Assembly (NCBI GenBank): GCA_030710605.1
Contig: CP092864.1
Span: 137,145,255-137,209,254, forward strand
Length of the DNA: 64,000 bases
Source of the DNA: Cordylochernes scorpioides
Taxonomy: Eukaryota > Arthropoda > Arachnida > Pseudoscorpiones > Chernetidae
Reading direction: 5' to 3'
In this document: one piece after another, positions 54,148 to 64,000 of the stretch
How the letters are laid out: the number at the start of each line of letters is the position of its first letter
How positions within the stretch are numbered: the stretch's first letter is position 1
Made by a program: the position numbers and the translations under genes
The notes under the pieces: generated by a model
The model's database searches: none
Told to the model about the DNA's origin: nothing
Seen by the model: the letters and a program-made list of their open reading frames with translations, nothing else

Positions 54148-54468
54148 TGGCGTATTTCTTATATTATTTTTAATATATTTGAAATTTAAATTATATATTT
54201 ATTTATTTTTATATAAAATATTCTATGATATTTATTTAAAACAGATTAGATTATCATCATTTGTATTTAGGTACACGTGTGACTTCACTGCTCTCTTTGA
54301 TGTGAGAAAATAAATAAAGCATTCTGGAGGTTACTTAAAGTAGACTTATCTCATTATTCCCTTATATAAATTTGTAGGATGGTTGAAACACGCTCTGGTA
54401 AGATGCAAGACCCAGCACAGGAGAGAATCATGGCTGAAGAGTCTGCCAAGCCGCAACCTGGTGCAACA
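54131..54468 (+). repeat. 3' LTR of element B
   Basis: 338 bp, one base different from the 5' LTR. It holds the pol stop and a second copy of the gag start (54379). Confidence 0.88.
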
Positions 54469-54564
54469 ATATAGGGAAAGTCGTGACATCTGGCGGTCGA
54501 ATTTACGGAGTAATTTGTTATAGAAATTATAATTTTAAAATAAAATAATTTTTATATAATATAT

Positions 54565-54741
54565 AGTTATATCTGTCAATAGCGCCTCCTCTAAATAGCG
54601 CCTCCCTTCTCTATAGCGCCCGATTTTAAATACGTAGTACGATGTGATTTACATTAAAAGTGACCTGTCTATAGCACCCCCTCTCTATAGCACCCTATTT
54701 TGGTGAGTCCCAAGAGGGGGCGCTATAGACAGGTTTAACTG
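54565..54741. mobile_element. CTATAGAC-MITE inside R1 right part
   Basis: Left end degraded (AGTTATATCTGTCAATAGC); right end GCGCTATAGACAGG and TTTAACTG before TA. The interior matches 48896-49039 and 25095-25204. Confidence 0.65.
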
Positions 54742-54767
54742 TATATATTTTCGTCTCTTTTTTCCCT

Positions 54768-55067
54768 TCAGGCATCCCAAAATATTTCTTCTCTGATTTT
54801 TACAATGCGCAATTTGTTACTAATCATGGAAACTTCGGAGATTTTCTGTTCCGAATAGAAGCTATAGACGATCCAGGATGTGGAGAGAGAAGGCAGGATT
54901 CCAGTCACTTGCTTATTGAATGTCCAATCTTCCAGAACTACAGAAATCAGGAAAACATTGAATACAAGGATATTTTTATGTTTATAAATAGTAAGAGCTC
55001 GTATTTAAAATTTAGGAAATTCTGTAAATATATTGTAGTGAAGATATCGAGTCTTGGAATATCTTAA
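54768..55067 (+). pseudogene. Non-LTR retrotransposon ORF2 C-terminal fragment
   Basis: Open to TAA 55065-55067. It reads YFFSDFYNAQFVTNHGNFG, FLFRIEAIDDPGCGERRQDS and SHLLIECPIFQNY. This fits the LINE tail pattern (TGHGnF-yL-ri, C-CG, HlL-eCP), with one Cys of the knuckle changed (C-G-E-R). Upstream domains are absent. It differs from the tail at 11056, so it is a different LINE family. Confidence 0.55.
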
Positions 55068-56115
55068 GATGTCAAAGTATTTATTGATGACGTCAGTACG
55101 ACTAGTTGACAATTATCAACAAAGTTATCTACAGCTAGGGAATATTGAACAAACAAGCTAAGGAAAATTTATGATGATTTCACAAATACAGAGTAATCAT
55201 CTGTGTTAAATATTTTCATTGAATAATTAAATTAAATAATAAATTATTTCTGCGCCACAATATCTGATTTTCTCTCTTGGTTAAAAAACCATAATTGCTA
55301 AAAACTATGTATAATGTTATGAATTATAATGTTTTGTTGAATAGATAGAGAATTGAGGTGTAGTCGTGAAAAAGGAAAGATATTTATTTACTTATCACGT
55401 AGTTTTTATTTTCAATTACTTGAAAAGTATTACACATTAAATATTTTTCACAGTAATATAGAATTTATAAAATGAAATCTATAATCGTTAATTAAAAAAT
55501 AGGTAGGTTAACTATACATATTTACAACAATTATCAAAGTAGTATGTTCTAAATCTATGGTCAAAAATAAAAGAATAGTCAATGATGAAAATAAAATACA
55601 TGTTTTTTTTAAAATAAAATATTTGCAATTTAAATTATATTATATCTATATTAATAAAATGGAAATTTCATAAGTGGTGTTCGCTAAAAACTTTCGTTAC
55701 AATGCATCAATTTCGACCAAATTTTCAACATTTATGTAAAACGAGATGGAGCAGGTTTTGCTTAGCATCAAAATATTTTTCCTAACTTTAACATGCGTAA
55801 CTTCGCTGTTATCGATTAAATACAAAAAAAATCAACAGAGTCAATTTTATTTATATATAAATACAAAATTAAATTTCAACAGAGTTAATTTTTTTACATA
55901 CTAGCTAATAATCTCAATCTAAAAAATATTCATATTGTTTTATCATGTTTCTAATTTCGCCTAACGAATATACAAATTTATAGTGACCAACATATGCAAA
56001 TTTTATCTTTGTTTTTATTTAACTTGATATCGTAAACATATACATCCATTGTAAGCATTTTTCTGTTCACCTTCCGTGGTTTCTCTTTTCTCTGATAGTT
56101 TTTAGGTGTAGTATA
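55068..56115. other. AT-rich interval, decayed repeat
   Basis: 55390-55620 matches 43966-44200 (CAATTACTTGAAAAG; AGGTTAACTATACATATTTAC). No gene. Confidence 0.4.
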
Positions 56116-56335
56116 TTTTCTTATTACTAGACTACAAATATTCCCTCGAGAAAAACTGGGCGAAGCCGGGTACATCCGCTATATTATATAAATATATTAC
56201 GTAACGAATATAATTATCATTATTATCATATTATTCTGTGTGTTCCCGAATATTATTATCAATAATATTCGTTAGGCAAACTTTCACTCGGATAAAACTC
56301 GGGCGAAGCCGGGTACACATCCGCTAGTATATAAT
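56116..56335 (+). mobile_element. Two Helitron-like 3' terminal fragments in tandem
   Basis: CTGGGCGAAGCCGGGTACATCCGCTA (shown as CTGGGCGAAGCCGGG, TACATCCGCTA) near 56154, and CTCGGGCGAAGCCGGG, TACACATCCG, CTAG near 56296-56325. This is a related but different hairpin from that at 42146. Confidence 0.4.
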
Positions 56336-56446
56336 ATAAATAATTATATTTTCTGTTGATTTTGGAATTATTTTTAAGATTGAGATTATGATCATGAGGT
56401 TTGATATATTTTGGAATACATAAAAAAACATAATTTGGTAAATGTA

Positions 56447-56640
56447 CTGCCTGGCTTAAGGCGTTAGAATAAAAAAATTAAAAACTTATTTACATAATGT
56501 ACAAAAGGTAGGAGCCGGCCATCGAGAAACAACAACAATGAGTTTTTATAGAGGAAGCGTGACCTCTGGCGGTCGATTTAACAGAGTATTTGAATCTATG
56601 AAATATAATTTTAAATAAAATAATATTTTAATATAACATA
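56447..56640 (+). repeat. Dispersed repeat R1, uninterrupted copy
   Basis: GCCTGGCTTAAGGCG, TTATTTACATAATGTAC, GAGCCGGCCATCGAG, AACAACAATGAGTTTTTATA and ACCTCTGGCGGTCGA without any insertion at the site where element B sits in the 49108 copy. Confidence 0.65.
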
Positions 56641-57299
56641 TATATATATATATTTGTATTTATTTAATTGGTTATTCCTAGGTAAGATGTAAAATCAAGT
56701 ATGATTTTAATGTCCTTTTCTTATCTAAACTTCTACTCAAACCTTGTAACTCACCAACAGGTAAAAGAACGATAAAATTCGATGTACAACTTTTTAACCT
56801 CTAACACGATAACGTTCATTTATTGTTCCTTAGTAAAAAATGGAGGTGTTCAAACCCCTCTATTATATCAAACATATCAATTTACGTTCTATCAACCTGT
56901 TACTCATCATTTTTTATCATCCCTCCTTCATACATTGTCGAATAATCTATAACATCTATCGTAAACTCTATAATAAAGTTATTTTACACACAAAAACACT
57001 TAATATTTTTTCTAAAGTTAAGAAAAAAGGCGGAACCTCCATGATTATAATTCATTTGTCAAGATGCACAATTTTCCTATATTATGCCATGACATCATAA
57101 TGGTTATCTTGATTATCTTTTCACCCAAATACATCAAGAAAAGTCATCAGGTATGTTCACTTTAAGATTAACGAAGATCTTCAAGTATGATAGATTTAAT
57201 GATAGATTCTCTGGAGAATATGTTCATCAAGTTTCCCTTCGATACATGATGCATAGAATTCTCCTTTATCATATTTGCATATGCTTAAGGAACTTTGCT
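56641..57299. other. Unannotated AT-rich interval
   Basis: An 86-codon frame (56840-57100) looks ordinary but has no recognised motif. Confidence 0.3.
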
Positions 57300-57705
57300 T
57301 ACTCACGCATACAATGCATATTTTTTTATTTTCATCTGGGAATACCGCAATAGTCTTGAACACACTCTTCATAAATACTTTTAATTATATTTTTTTTTAC
57401 AACGGAAATCGAGTTTTGAGTTTATCTATATTTACATATATTTAAAAAAGTAAAAATGTCTGTGCTTATTCCTACATACATCGAAACATTTTGGATTCAT
57501 CCGGGAATACCGCGGCAAATGCACTTTCCAAGCATTTGCCTATGCGTTAAAAATTTGCTTACTCACGCATACAATGCATCGTTTTATTCTCATCCGGGAA
57601 TACCGTAATACTCTTGAACACTTCACAAATATTTTTGAATATATATATATTTTTTGTAGAGAGGAAATCGAATTTTGTTCATCTATATTTGCATATATGT
57701 AAAAA
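57300..57705 (+). repeat. Direct repeat, about 255 bp apart
   Basis: CTTACTCACGCATACAATGC, TCATCTGGGAATACCG and GAAATCGAGTTTTG (57297-57420) recur at 57551-57680. Confidence 0.65.
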
Positions 57706-57729
57706 GTAAGTAAATTTTTTTTTTGTGAT

Positions 57730-57995
57730 TACGAAATGTGAACAAAGAAAGATACCTTTTACGTATTGTCACGTCAAAAAATGAGGAAAGGCAAACGTGA
57801 GGATGTTTTAAAAGCATTTTGAAAGTGGACCCAAGAAGCTTTGTCATTTTTCTTTCTGCGTACAGAAAGGCTTTGTAATCCCTATAGGGACATCGACTTC
57901 TTGAAGGGAAGTCTTGATTTTGACACAATGTTGGAATCCTGGAGTCAGTAGCCGAAAATGTAGCACACAGCACTATTGGCCTCAAGGTCATATAT
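57730..57995 (-). other. Possible minus-strand exon or decayed gene, unrecognised
   Basis: A GC-richer patch within a 113-codon minus frame (58024-57683). The peptide between 57765 and 57990 includes LCQNQDFPSRSRCPYRDY and is not low-complexity. No family recognised; no convincing splice sites located. Confidence 0.2.
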
Positions 57996-58065
57996 ATATA
58001 AATGTTATATAAAAATGTATTCAATTTTAAAATTATAATTCCCAGATCAAATTACTCTTTTAAGT

Positions 58066-58200
58066 CTACCACCAGATGTCGCCGCTTTTACCTATATAAA
58101 TCGATTGTTGTTGTTTCCCGTTGGCCGGCTCAAACCTTTTGTAATTATATAAATAAATCTTTTGTTTTTCTTATTCTACTCGCCTAAAGTCAGGCAGTAC
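58066..58200 (-). repeat. Dispersed repeat R1, inverted copy
   Basis: ACCAGATGTCGCCGC, TTGTTGTTTCCCGTTGGCC and TACTCGCCTAAAGTCAGGC are the inverse of R1 landmarks. Confidence 0.6.
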
Positions 58201-58407
58201 TGTTCTCAAATTATGTATTCTTCATTAGCACGATTAAATCAAATTGTGATTCAACTTTTATTTTATTAATATTCTGTTCCACGATTGCGTACCAATACCA
58301 TAATACTTATGTATACCAAAACAAGCAAATGCTCAACAATTCCAATCCTTAAACAACCTTAACAAATTCAATTCTCTATATATCAAACAAATTTATCATT
58401 ATAATAT

Positions 58408-58455
58408 ACTAGAAGAATGACCCGGCTTCGCCCGAGAATTCCCTCGAGTGAAATT
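58408..58455 (-). mobile_element. Helitron-like 3' terminus, inverted
   Basis: ACTAGAAGAATGACCCGG, CTTCGCCCGAG and ATTCCCTCGAGTG match the inverse of the 56296 terminus. Confidence 0.4.
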
Positions 58456-60215
58456 TCCTTCATACTGAAAGTACATCAACATCATTATAAAAAAAAGTTG
58501 GGCAAGCGATTTGGAAAATATGCAGAACGCTCATTGGTCGGTTAATTCGCCTGGTATTGTCACTTCGCCTCGTATTTACTGCCGCGCAAAAAATAGTTCT
58601 GGAGATTCTTTACACTTTATTAAAACAATATCGAACTTTCGAGTATTTCTGCCTTCCTGCAGGAGTACATAAAAACGAATAAACGCCGTATATAGAGATA
58701 TATATGCATATATTATTTTTCTTTAAAAAAAAAGGGCTAGTGAGACTATTGAGCAGTCGAGGCCTTTTTAATAAGATGAGGTCAAAAAAAATTAATATTG
58801 ACTTTTATTAGGGTAACCTATAGTCAAAAAAAGTTTTACAAATTAAATAGTAATAAAAATTTGAGGAATCTTTAAAATTTAGATTACCTCAATTTTCAGA
58901 GAAATACCTAATTTAACAAAATATGGGTAATTTTACATAATTACAAAAAAAAAAAAAAGAGAAAGAAACCATCCTTAATTTCTCTCTCTTAAGAAAAACA
59001 ACAATTTGTTTTTTTATATTTACATAAGTGCCATCTGGACTTCTCAAAGGCGACGTCGCAGAGTTCATCTATGAGAGATAAAAGGGTTAATAAAAATATA
59101 ATTTATATAGAAAATAAAATGGCAAAAATATTTATAACATATATTAACAACGGAACCAAGGTTATAATTCGGCTTTGACACGTCATGTACCTGTCCAAAC
59201 AACAACTGGGGTAACGGACCCGATATTCTTCAATCAAATAGAAAAAAAAAAGTAACTAAAAAGTAAACTTAAAAAAAAAAATTATATATATATGTCATTA
59301 AAAAAAACGTATATTTACGTTACCAATTCATGCAGTCGTGGATGGTAAAAAATGAATAATAACTTTTGTCCTAAAACTATATTTATTTTTTTGATTATAT
59401 ATCAAAAGCAAACAGTTTTTTTTTTGCATACATAGACAACTAACTACGTTATTATTATTATTATATAAAAAGAAAAATAGGTTATATTCTTTTTGTTCAG
59501 GATTCCTTTACATTTTTAAAAATTAACTCTGTGTTTATTTCTTATTTTTACTTTGATTATTTAAATTATAATTTTAGTTATATTATGAAAACAATTTTAA
59601 TAAATATTATGGTTATGATTATAAAATTATAATTATATTAATGAATAATAAAAATCATATTTTTATTATGTCGTATATATATATATAATTTCCCTGTGAG
59701 CGGTCAGTTTAAGCCTTTTTAATTTTAACACATGTAAATACATAAATAAAGATATGTAATAAAGTGATATATAAAAAGGTCTTTTACCTTTTCTGAAAAT
59801 TGAGCCATGCCTCTTATTTCTACAAGGAGGGTATAAAGAACCAACTAAGGAATCTCGGGGGAGAAAAAAAAAAGAGGAAAATATCACTTTGTATTCTTTA
59901 TCGTCATGGATGAAGGAAATTTCCCCCGACATTCATAAAAAATAAAATAAAGAATTTCCCCTCAAACCGTCGTTTAATTGCCATGTGCTGTTGCATCCAT
60001 TCAGACAAAATGTGCTGATTCATGACTTCCTCAACATGGTGTGACCTCTCTTGACCTCTACACTTATCCATGAAATATATGTCTCCTTTTATGACTTTAT
60101 TTTCTCTCTTTTTGTTATAGAAAGGACAAGTCATCTTGGTCAATCTTGACTCTCCCTGCTTGTGTGAGATTTCGAGATATAATAAAAACTCTTTGCAACG
60201 AAAAACAGAATAGTA
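58456..60215. other. AT-rich interval, no gene assigned
   Basis: 59925-60143 has a minus frame with a non-repetitive segment (RSHHVEEVMNQHILSEWMQQ) that I do not recognise. The rest is low-complexity. Confidence 0.3.
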
Positions 60216-60224
60216 GAGAGCGAA

Positions 60225-61005
60225 AACTTTTTCGTAGAATTTTTGTTATAGAGCTTTTTGCTATAAAGCTTTTCGTTATAGAGCTTTTTGTTATAGAGCT
60301 CTCAGTTATAAAGCCTTTTGTTATAGAGCTTTTTGTTATATAACTTTTAGTTATAAAGCCTTTTGTTATAGAGCTTTTTGTTATATAACTTTTAGTTATA
60401 AAGCCTTTTGTTATATAGCTTTTTGTTATGAAGCGCTTTACATTATAGAGCTTTTTGTTATAGAGCGTTTAGTCATAAAGCTTTTCGTTATAGAGCTTTT
60501 TGTTATATAACTTTTGCTATAGAGCTTTTCGTTATTGAATTTTAGTTTTAAAGCTTTTTATTATAAAAATTTTGTTAGAGAGCTTTTCATCACATTGAAC
60601 TTTGGTTGTAAAGCTTTTCGTTATAGGATTTTTGTCATAGAGAGATTTTTGTTATATAATTTTTGCTATAAAACCTTTTGCTTATGATTTTTTGTTATAG
60701 AGCTTTTCTTTATAGAATTTTTGCTATAAAACCTTTTGCTTATGATTTTTTGTTATAGAGCTTTTCTTTATAGAATTTTTGCTATAAAACCTTTTGCTTA
60801 TGATTTTTTGTTATAGAGCTTTTCGTTATAGAATTTTTGTTAAAGAGATTTCTGTTAGAGCTATTATATTTCTGTTATAGATCTTTCGTTATATAATTTT
60901 GGTTATAGAACTTTTCGTCATAGAAAAAATTTCGTTATTAAATTCTTCTGTATAGAATTTTCGTTTTAGAATTTTTCGTTATAGAGATTTTCGTTATATA
61001 GAATG
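60225..61005 (+). repeat. Degenerate 15-16-bp minisatellite
   Basis: About 45 variants of AGCTTTTTGTTATAG / AATTTTTGCTATAAA. A higher-order 66-bp unit (CTTTTGCTTATGATTTTTTG) repeats three times at 60675-60815. Confidence 0.8.
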
Positions 61006-61690
61006 AGAGTGGAAATTGACAATAGACTTTAAAAATACCCTTTTATATTTTGGTTCAATATATTTATTTAAAAAGCAATATTTTAATTGGGAGAAGGTTA
61101 AAAAGAGGATTGAACTGAGAGGCAAAAAAAAAGTTCGAACTAAAAATATTTTAAATTCCCATTATATATTGTAATCTGTGTGTATAATTCTTTTTATTAA
61201 ATACATGAACATACTACTTTATATAAATAATTTAATATTTATACGATAAAATATAATTTGCTTTTATATTTTTATCGTGAAAATACAATATTTCACAATA
61301 CTTTTGTGTTTGAAATACTTAATAATGAAAATATTTTTAAATATTTAAATATAATGCTTCAATATGATTGAATTTAACGCTACTTTGAACTTTCTTATGT
61401 TTTAAAAAGATGAACGGATATATTTACGAAATTTTGGCTTTATTCAAAATAATTGCATTTATGGAGCCATTTCTCTCTACAAAAATATTCACAGAAAAAA
61501 ATTTATGAAGTCATTTATTTCTATAGAAAAAATATTATAGAAATATTATAGAAATTTTTTATATATTAATATATTGAATAAAATATGTAGAAAATTTCTA
61601 TAATTTTGTTTATTATTTTTAGAATACGTAAGTCATTTTTCTATGAGGAATAAACAGAAGAAAATATATATCACAGAGTGAAAGATATAG
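61006..61690. other. AT-rich, no gene seen
   Basis: No recognised feature. Confidence 0.35.
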
Positions 61691-61813
61691 ATGAGGAAGG
61701 TTGAAGAGAGAGAGCGAGGTTATGATGCGGTCCCTCGGCATATTTTATGGGACGAGTTATGCAAATACAGAAGATGGAATCGCACTGATTATGTCGCAGA
61801 CGACATAACATAG
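61691..61813 (+). CDS. Small ORF, 40 codons, unrecognised
   Basis: ATG at 61691 after an in-frame TAG, ending TAG 61811-61813. The peptide (MRKVEERERGYDAVPRHIL then a WDEL, YRRWNRTDY run) is charged and not repeat-like, in a GC-richer patch. It may be an exon or a chance ORF. Confidence 0.25.
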   Translation: MRKVEERERGYDAVPRHILWDELCKYRRWNRTDYVADDIT

Positions 61814-61921
61814 ATATCACGCTGCACTTCCCATCTGGAATCCACGACTTCGTTTCTTTTTTGGTCGATTTACTATTGCTATACTGTTTTTGTAGACGTA
61901 ACGTGCAGGATTTTACTAATA

Positions 61922-62010
61922 CAGTCTACTCTCGTTATAACGCCACCATCCGGATTTTGCAAAAAAGCGGCGTAAGGCGAGGGTGGCGTTGTATCGAACA
62001 CGTTTAAAAT
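61922..62010 (+). mobile_element. Tigger-like MITE left end
   Basis: CAGTCTACTCTCGTTATAAC after TA, then GCCACCATCCGG and inverse-like GAGGGTGGCGTTGTATCG. No right end found. Confidence 0.4.
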
Positions 62011-62220
62011 GTGAAATTTAAAGATACAATAAATTATTTATAACAATTAATAATAACAATTTATACTCTAAGTCAATATATAGAGTGCAAAACCGGCATT
62101 AATTGATTAATATGATAAATAGAAAGCATTAATTTATAATTTATTCATAAAAATATTTACATTTTCTTGAAGAAGTCTGTGATCACAACTTGTGTTTTCT
62201 CTCCCTCACTTATGCCATAG

Positions 62221-62358
62221 ACACGGTGTAACAAATCCGCAGATAGATTGACGTCGTCAGATGTTGCTCTCTTGGAGTGCTCAAGAAACAACAATAGTGA
62301 TACTGATACTAGACTCTTGGAATGGGTATTTAGATTAACTATGGACAGAAGCTTTGAG
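62221..62358 (+). CDS. Candidate host exon, unrecognised protein
   Basis: 138 nt (46 codons, phase 0-0) preceded by a textbook acceptor tract, TTTTCTCTCCCTCACTTATG then CCATAG, and followed by GAG|GTTAGT. It reads TRCNKSADRLTSSDVALLEC, then SRNNNSDTDTRLLEWVFRL, then TMDRSFE. The peptide is not repeat-derived and is the most gene-like segment of host origin here. Family unknown. It could be part of the same plus-strand gene as 16342-16521, but that is speculation. Confidence 0.45.
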
Positions 62359-62579
62359 GTTAGTAGAATTTTACATACAATTTATTTTATTTATGCTTAT
62401 GAGGTGATACAGCAACGTCTTTACAATTAGAGAGGAGACAAAATGAATTAAATCTAGAAAAAAGAAGTGAGGACATATCGGTCAACATAATGTAGCTGCT
62501 GTATTGTCCGTGAGGTCAAGAGACGTACGGACCTCTATGATGTTGATCTCTTGGCGGAACGACTTGGAAGTCGGACTCG

Positions 62580-62596
62580 CCCCCCCCCCCCCCCCC
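62580..62596. repeat. Poly-C tract (17 C)
   Basis: Homopolymer; a lesser G-run follows at 62621-62627. Confidence 0.9.
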
Positions 62597-62645
62597 ACTA
62601 CGGCAAAGTGGATCAACTTCGGGGGGGTACATACAATTATAAATA

Positions 62646-62815
62646 TACTAGCCGAATGACCCAGGCAACGCCCGTGTTTTACCCGATTGAATGTTTTTAT
62701 TCAAATACTATTTGTTACAATTATCATATTAGTTACGTATTGTGGACGTGTATAGTTGACAAACATACATACATACATACATACATACGCTGACTTTTAT
62801 ATATATAGGGATAAT
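62646..62815 (-). mobile_element. Helitron-like terminus with CATA microsatellite
   Basis: CTAGCCGAATGACCCAGG, CAACGCCCG and TTTTACCCGATTGAATG are the inverse of 42113-42200. (CATA)n at 62761-62790 and a TATATATATAGGG end follow. Confidence 0.5.
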
Positions 62816-62857
62816 AATATAAATGAGTTTTAAAAATTGTAAAAAAGAAAAAAAAAA

Positions 62858-62928
62858 TGCATCGGTCGGGAATCGAACCCAGGCCGCCCGCGTGGCAGGC
62901 GAGCATTCTACCACTGAACCACCGATGC
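62858..62928 (-). tRNA. tRNA-Gly (GCC), within a dispersed repeat
   Basis: 71 nt on minus. Acceptor GCATCGG/CCGATGC, A-box TGGTTCAGTGG, anticodon arm CGCCTGCCACGCGGGCG with GCC, B-box GGTTCGATTCC, discriminator A. A T-run follows as pol III terminator. The T-stem outer pair is C-A, where the acceptor-side sequence suggests T-A, a mild defect. Flanks match the truncated copy at 41285-41545, so this may be a repeat-borne copy and not a stand-alone gene. Confidence 0.7.
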
Positions 62929-63140
62929 TTATAAGAAATGGCCCTATTTGGGTATTTATTCCATTCACAAAAGCAAACGATGACAGAATTGTTGATGACT
63001 CTGATACTTGTATTTATAATTATGTTAGCATAATGAATTAGTCAGTATTCCCATGGTCTCCAGCGAAGAGGTGTGAATTGACTTTTTGAAAATATACATA
63101 ATTATAAAGATAGAAGCTTCTATAGAAATAAATAAAATAA

Positions 63141-63213
63141 GCCGAAATAGCTCAGTTAGGAGAGCGTTAGACTGAATATCTAAAGGTCCCTGGTTCGATC
63201 CCGGGTTTCGGCA
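63141..63213 (+). tRNA. tRNA-Phe (GAA), possibly a variant or pseudogene
   Basis: 73 nt: GCCGAAA/TTTCGGC acceptor, A-box TAGCTCAGTTAGGAGAGC, anticodon loop CTGAATA with GAA, B-box GGTTCGATCCC, discriminator A, followed by CTTTTTTT. Two bases differ from nearly invariant tRNA-Phe positions: A for G18 in the D-loop (TTAGG) and T for the purine at 37 (GAAT). The body is otherwise canonical. Confidence 0.75.
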
Positions 63214-64000
63214 TCTTTTTTTAATTTTTAAATTTCATCCGTGACAGAGGCCAGGAAAGACGGTCGTGACTATATTATTTATAAATATATAATATAATAT
63301 ATAATATTTCTATCGCAGTAAGAGGGCAGTAAAAATTGTATAACTTTCAAAAGAATCATACGCTTCTATAATAGTTTCCAATTTTCATAACAGATGGCGC
63401 GCAAATGCTTTTTATGTAATAAGGTGCTATCATTGGATAGCTCAGAATCTTGAATTCCAAGTTAAATGTTTTGTTCTCGTTTTTCACCAGTTTTTAGAAT
63501 TATTTTATCCGATCGTTAATATGACCTTATCATAGACTTCTGAATATTTAATTCCACATTTTACATCTGATTTTGTTTTCAAATGAATCATAAATTGCGT
63601 AAAACGCGTTAATTCATAATTACATATTAAGTCTAAATAAACTTTACTTGTTGTTTGCGGAAGAGCAGCGCTCGAAGCATGTTTAGGAATTTATAAATAT
63701 TTGTATTTCTACTGTAATTAAGCCTTTGTTCATAGTTGTTTAAAATCCCTTTTCCAATAGTTTATCTTCAGTATTACTATAAAATAAAAACAGGAAAATA
63801 CAAAAATTAAGCGGATGGTAGATTAAACTGACAAAACCGCCAAGTAGATTCACAAATGATGAACCAGGCCCTCCCATCATTTTTATCATTGCGGTAGATA
63901 TACTAGAAATTTAGTTGTTTTTAAAATGATCATAGGCATCATAAATAGTTGAAATTTCCTACAAATGAATATATTGTATTATTTTAGGTCCATACGATTT
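63214..64000. other. AT-rich end with CPYC-family remnants
   Basis: 63305-63410 (ATCGCAGTAAGAGGGCAGTA; AGAATCATACGCTTCTATAA) and 63815-63925 (AACCAGGCCCTCCCATCAT) are decayed copies of the foldback family. No gene. Confidence 0.45.

Larger units (their letters stand above)
49286..54468 (+). mobile_element. Ty3/gypsy LTR retrotransposon B, nearly intact and young
   Basis: 5,183 bp with 338-bp LTRs (49286-49623; 54131-54468) that differ at one base by eye (T/C near 49395 and 54241). Ends are TGTTA...CAACA and the target duplication is ATAT. Primer-binding site 49626; polypurine tract 54118-54130. Order: gag, protease, RT, RNase H, integrase with GPY/F module; no env and no chromodomain. It is inserted in R1. 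Coding is compact to the point that gag starts and pol ends in the LTRs. The only clear defect is a frame break in protease. Confidence 0.9.

Overview
This is a eukaryotic, AT-rich, repeat-dominated stretch of animal genomic DNA. No prokaryotic operon, complete host protein gene, rRNA gene or CRISPR array is visible. The Ty3/gypsy pol style, jockey-like LINE ends, tRNA-derived SINEs and Tc1/Tigger-type inverted-repeat elements suggest an invertebrate, probably an arthropod; a chelicerate is my guess and is not proven. A run of exactly 100 Ns (22299-22398) marks an assembly gap inside a tandem repeat.

Layout. 1-10 kb: two tRNA-headed SINE families, several in inverted pairs, plus foldback MITEs, two hammerhead-ribozyme-like motifs and a Tc1/mariner-like MITE with a reiterated right end. 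10-13 kb: LINE fragments (RT C-terminal part on minus, 3' tail on plus). 13.3-14.9 kb: a 30-bp minisatellite that reads as a decapeptide repeat on minus. 15.5-16.1 kb: a large CPYC-motif foldback. 16.3-19.9 kb: weak host exon candidates. 19.9-21.1 kb: compound minisatellite. 22-27.6 kb: Tigger-like MITEs with internal tandem repeats, hairpins and foldbacks. 30.8-37.9 kb: a 7.0-kb LTR element (minus strand) with apparently identical 978-bp LTRs and a pol-like protein lacking both the RT palm and the integrase core. 38.9-40.9 kb: a 29-bp minisatellite. 42.5-43.3 kb: a 102-bp tandem repeat. 43-46 kb: AT-rich sequence and MITEs. 46.7-48.1 kb: a third hammerhead-like motif and another Tc1-like element with tandem right ends. 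49.3-54.5 kb: a young, nearly intact Ty3/gypsy element (plus). 54.8-55.1 kb: LINE 3' fragment. 55-64 kb: AT-rich repeats, a 15-16-bp array, a good host exon candidate (62221-62358), a tRNA-Gly and a tRNA-Phe-like gene.

The most notable items are: (1) three dispersed motifs whose shared consensus is a type I hammerhead ribozyme with a palindromic minimal stem III; (2) the young LTR element whose pol-like protein lacks RT and integrase catalytic domains but stays open for 753 codons; (3) the gypsy element whose gag begins, and pol ends, inside its LTRs, with a U UUA AAC slippery site next to the gag stop codon. All assignments are from reading the sequence; no searches were run.
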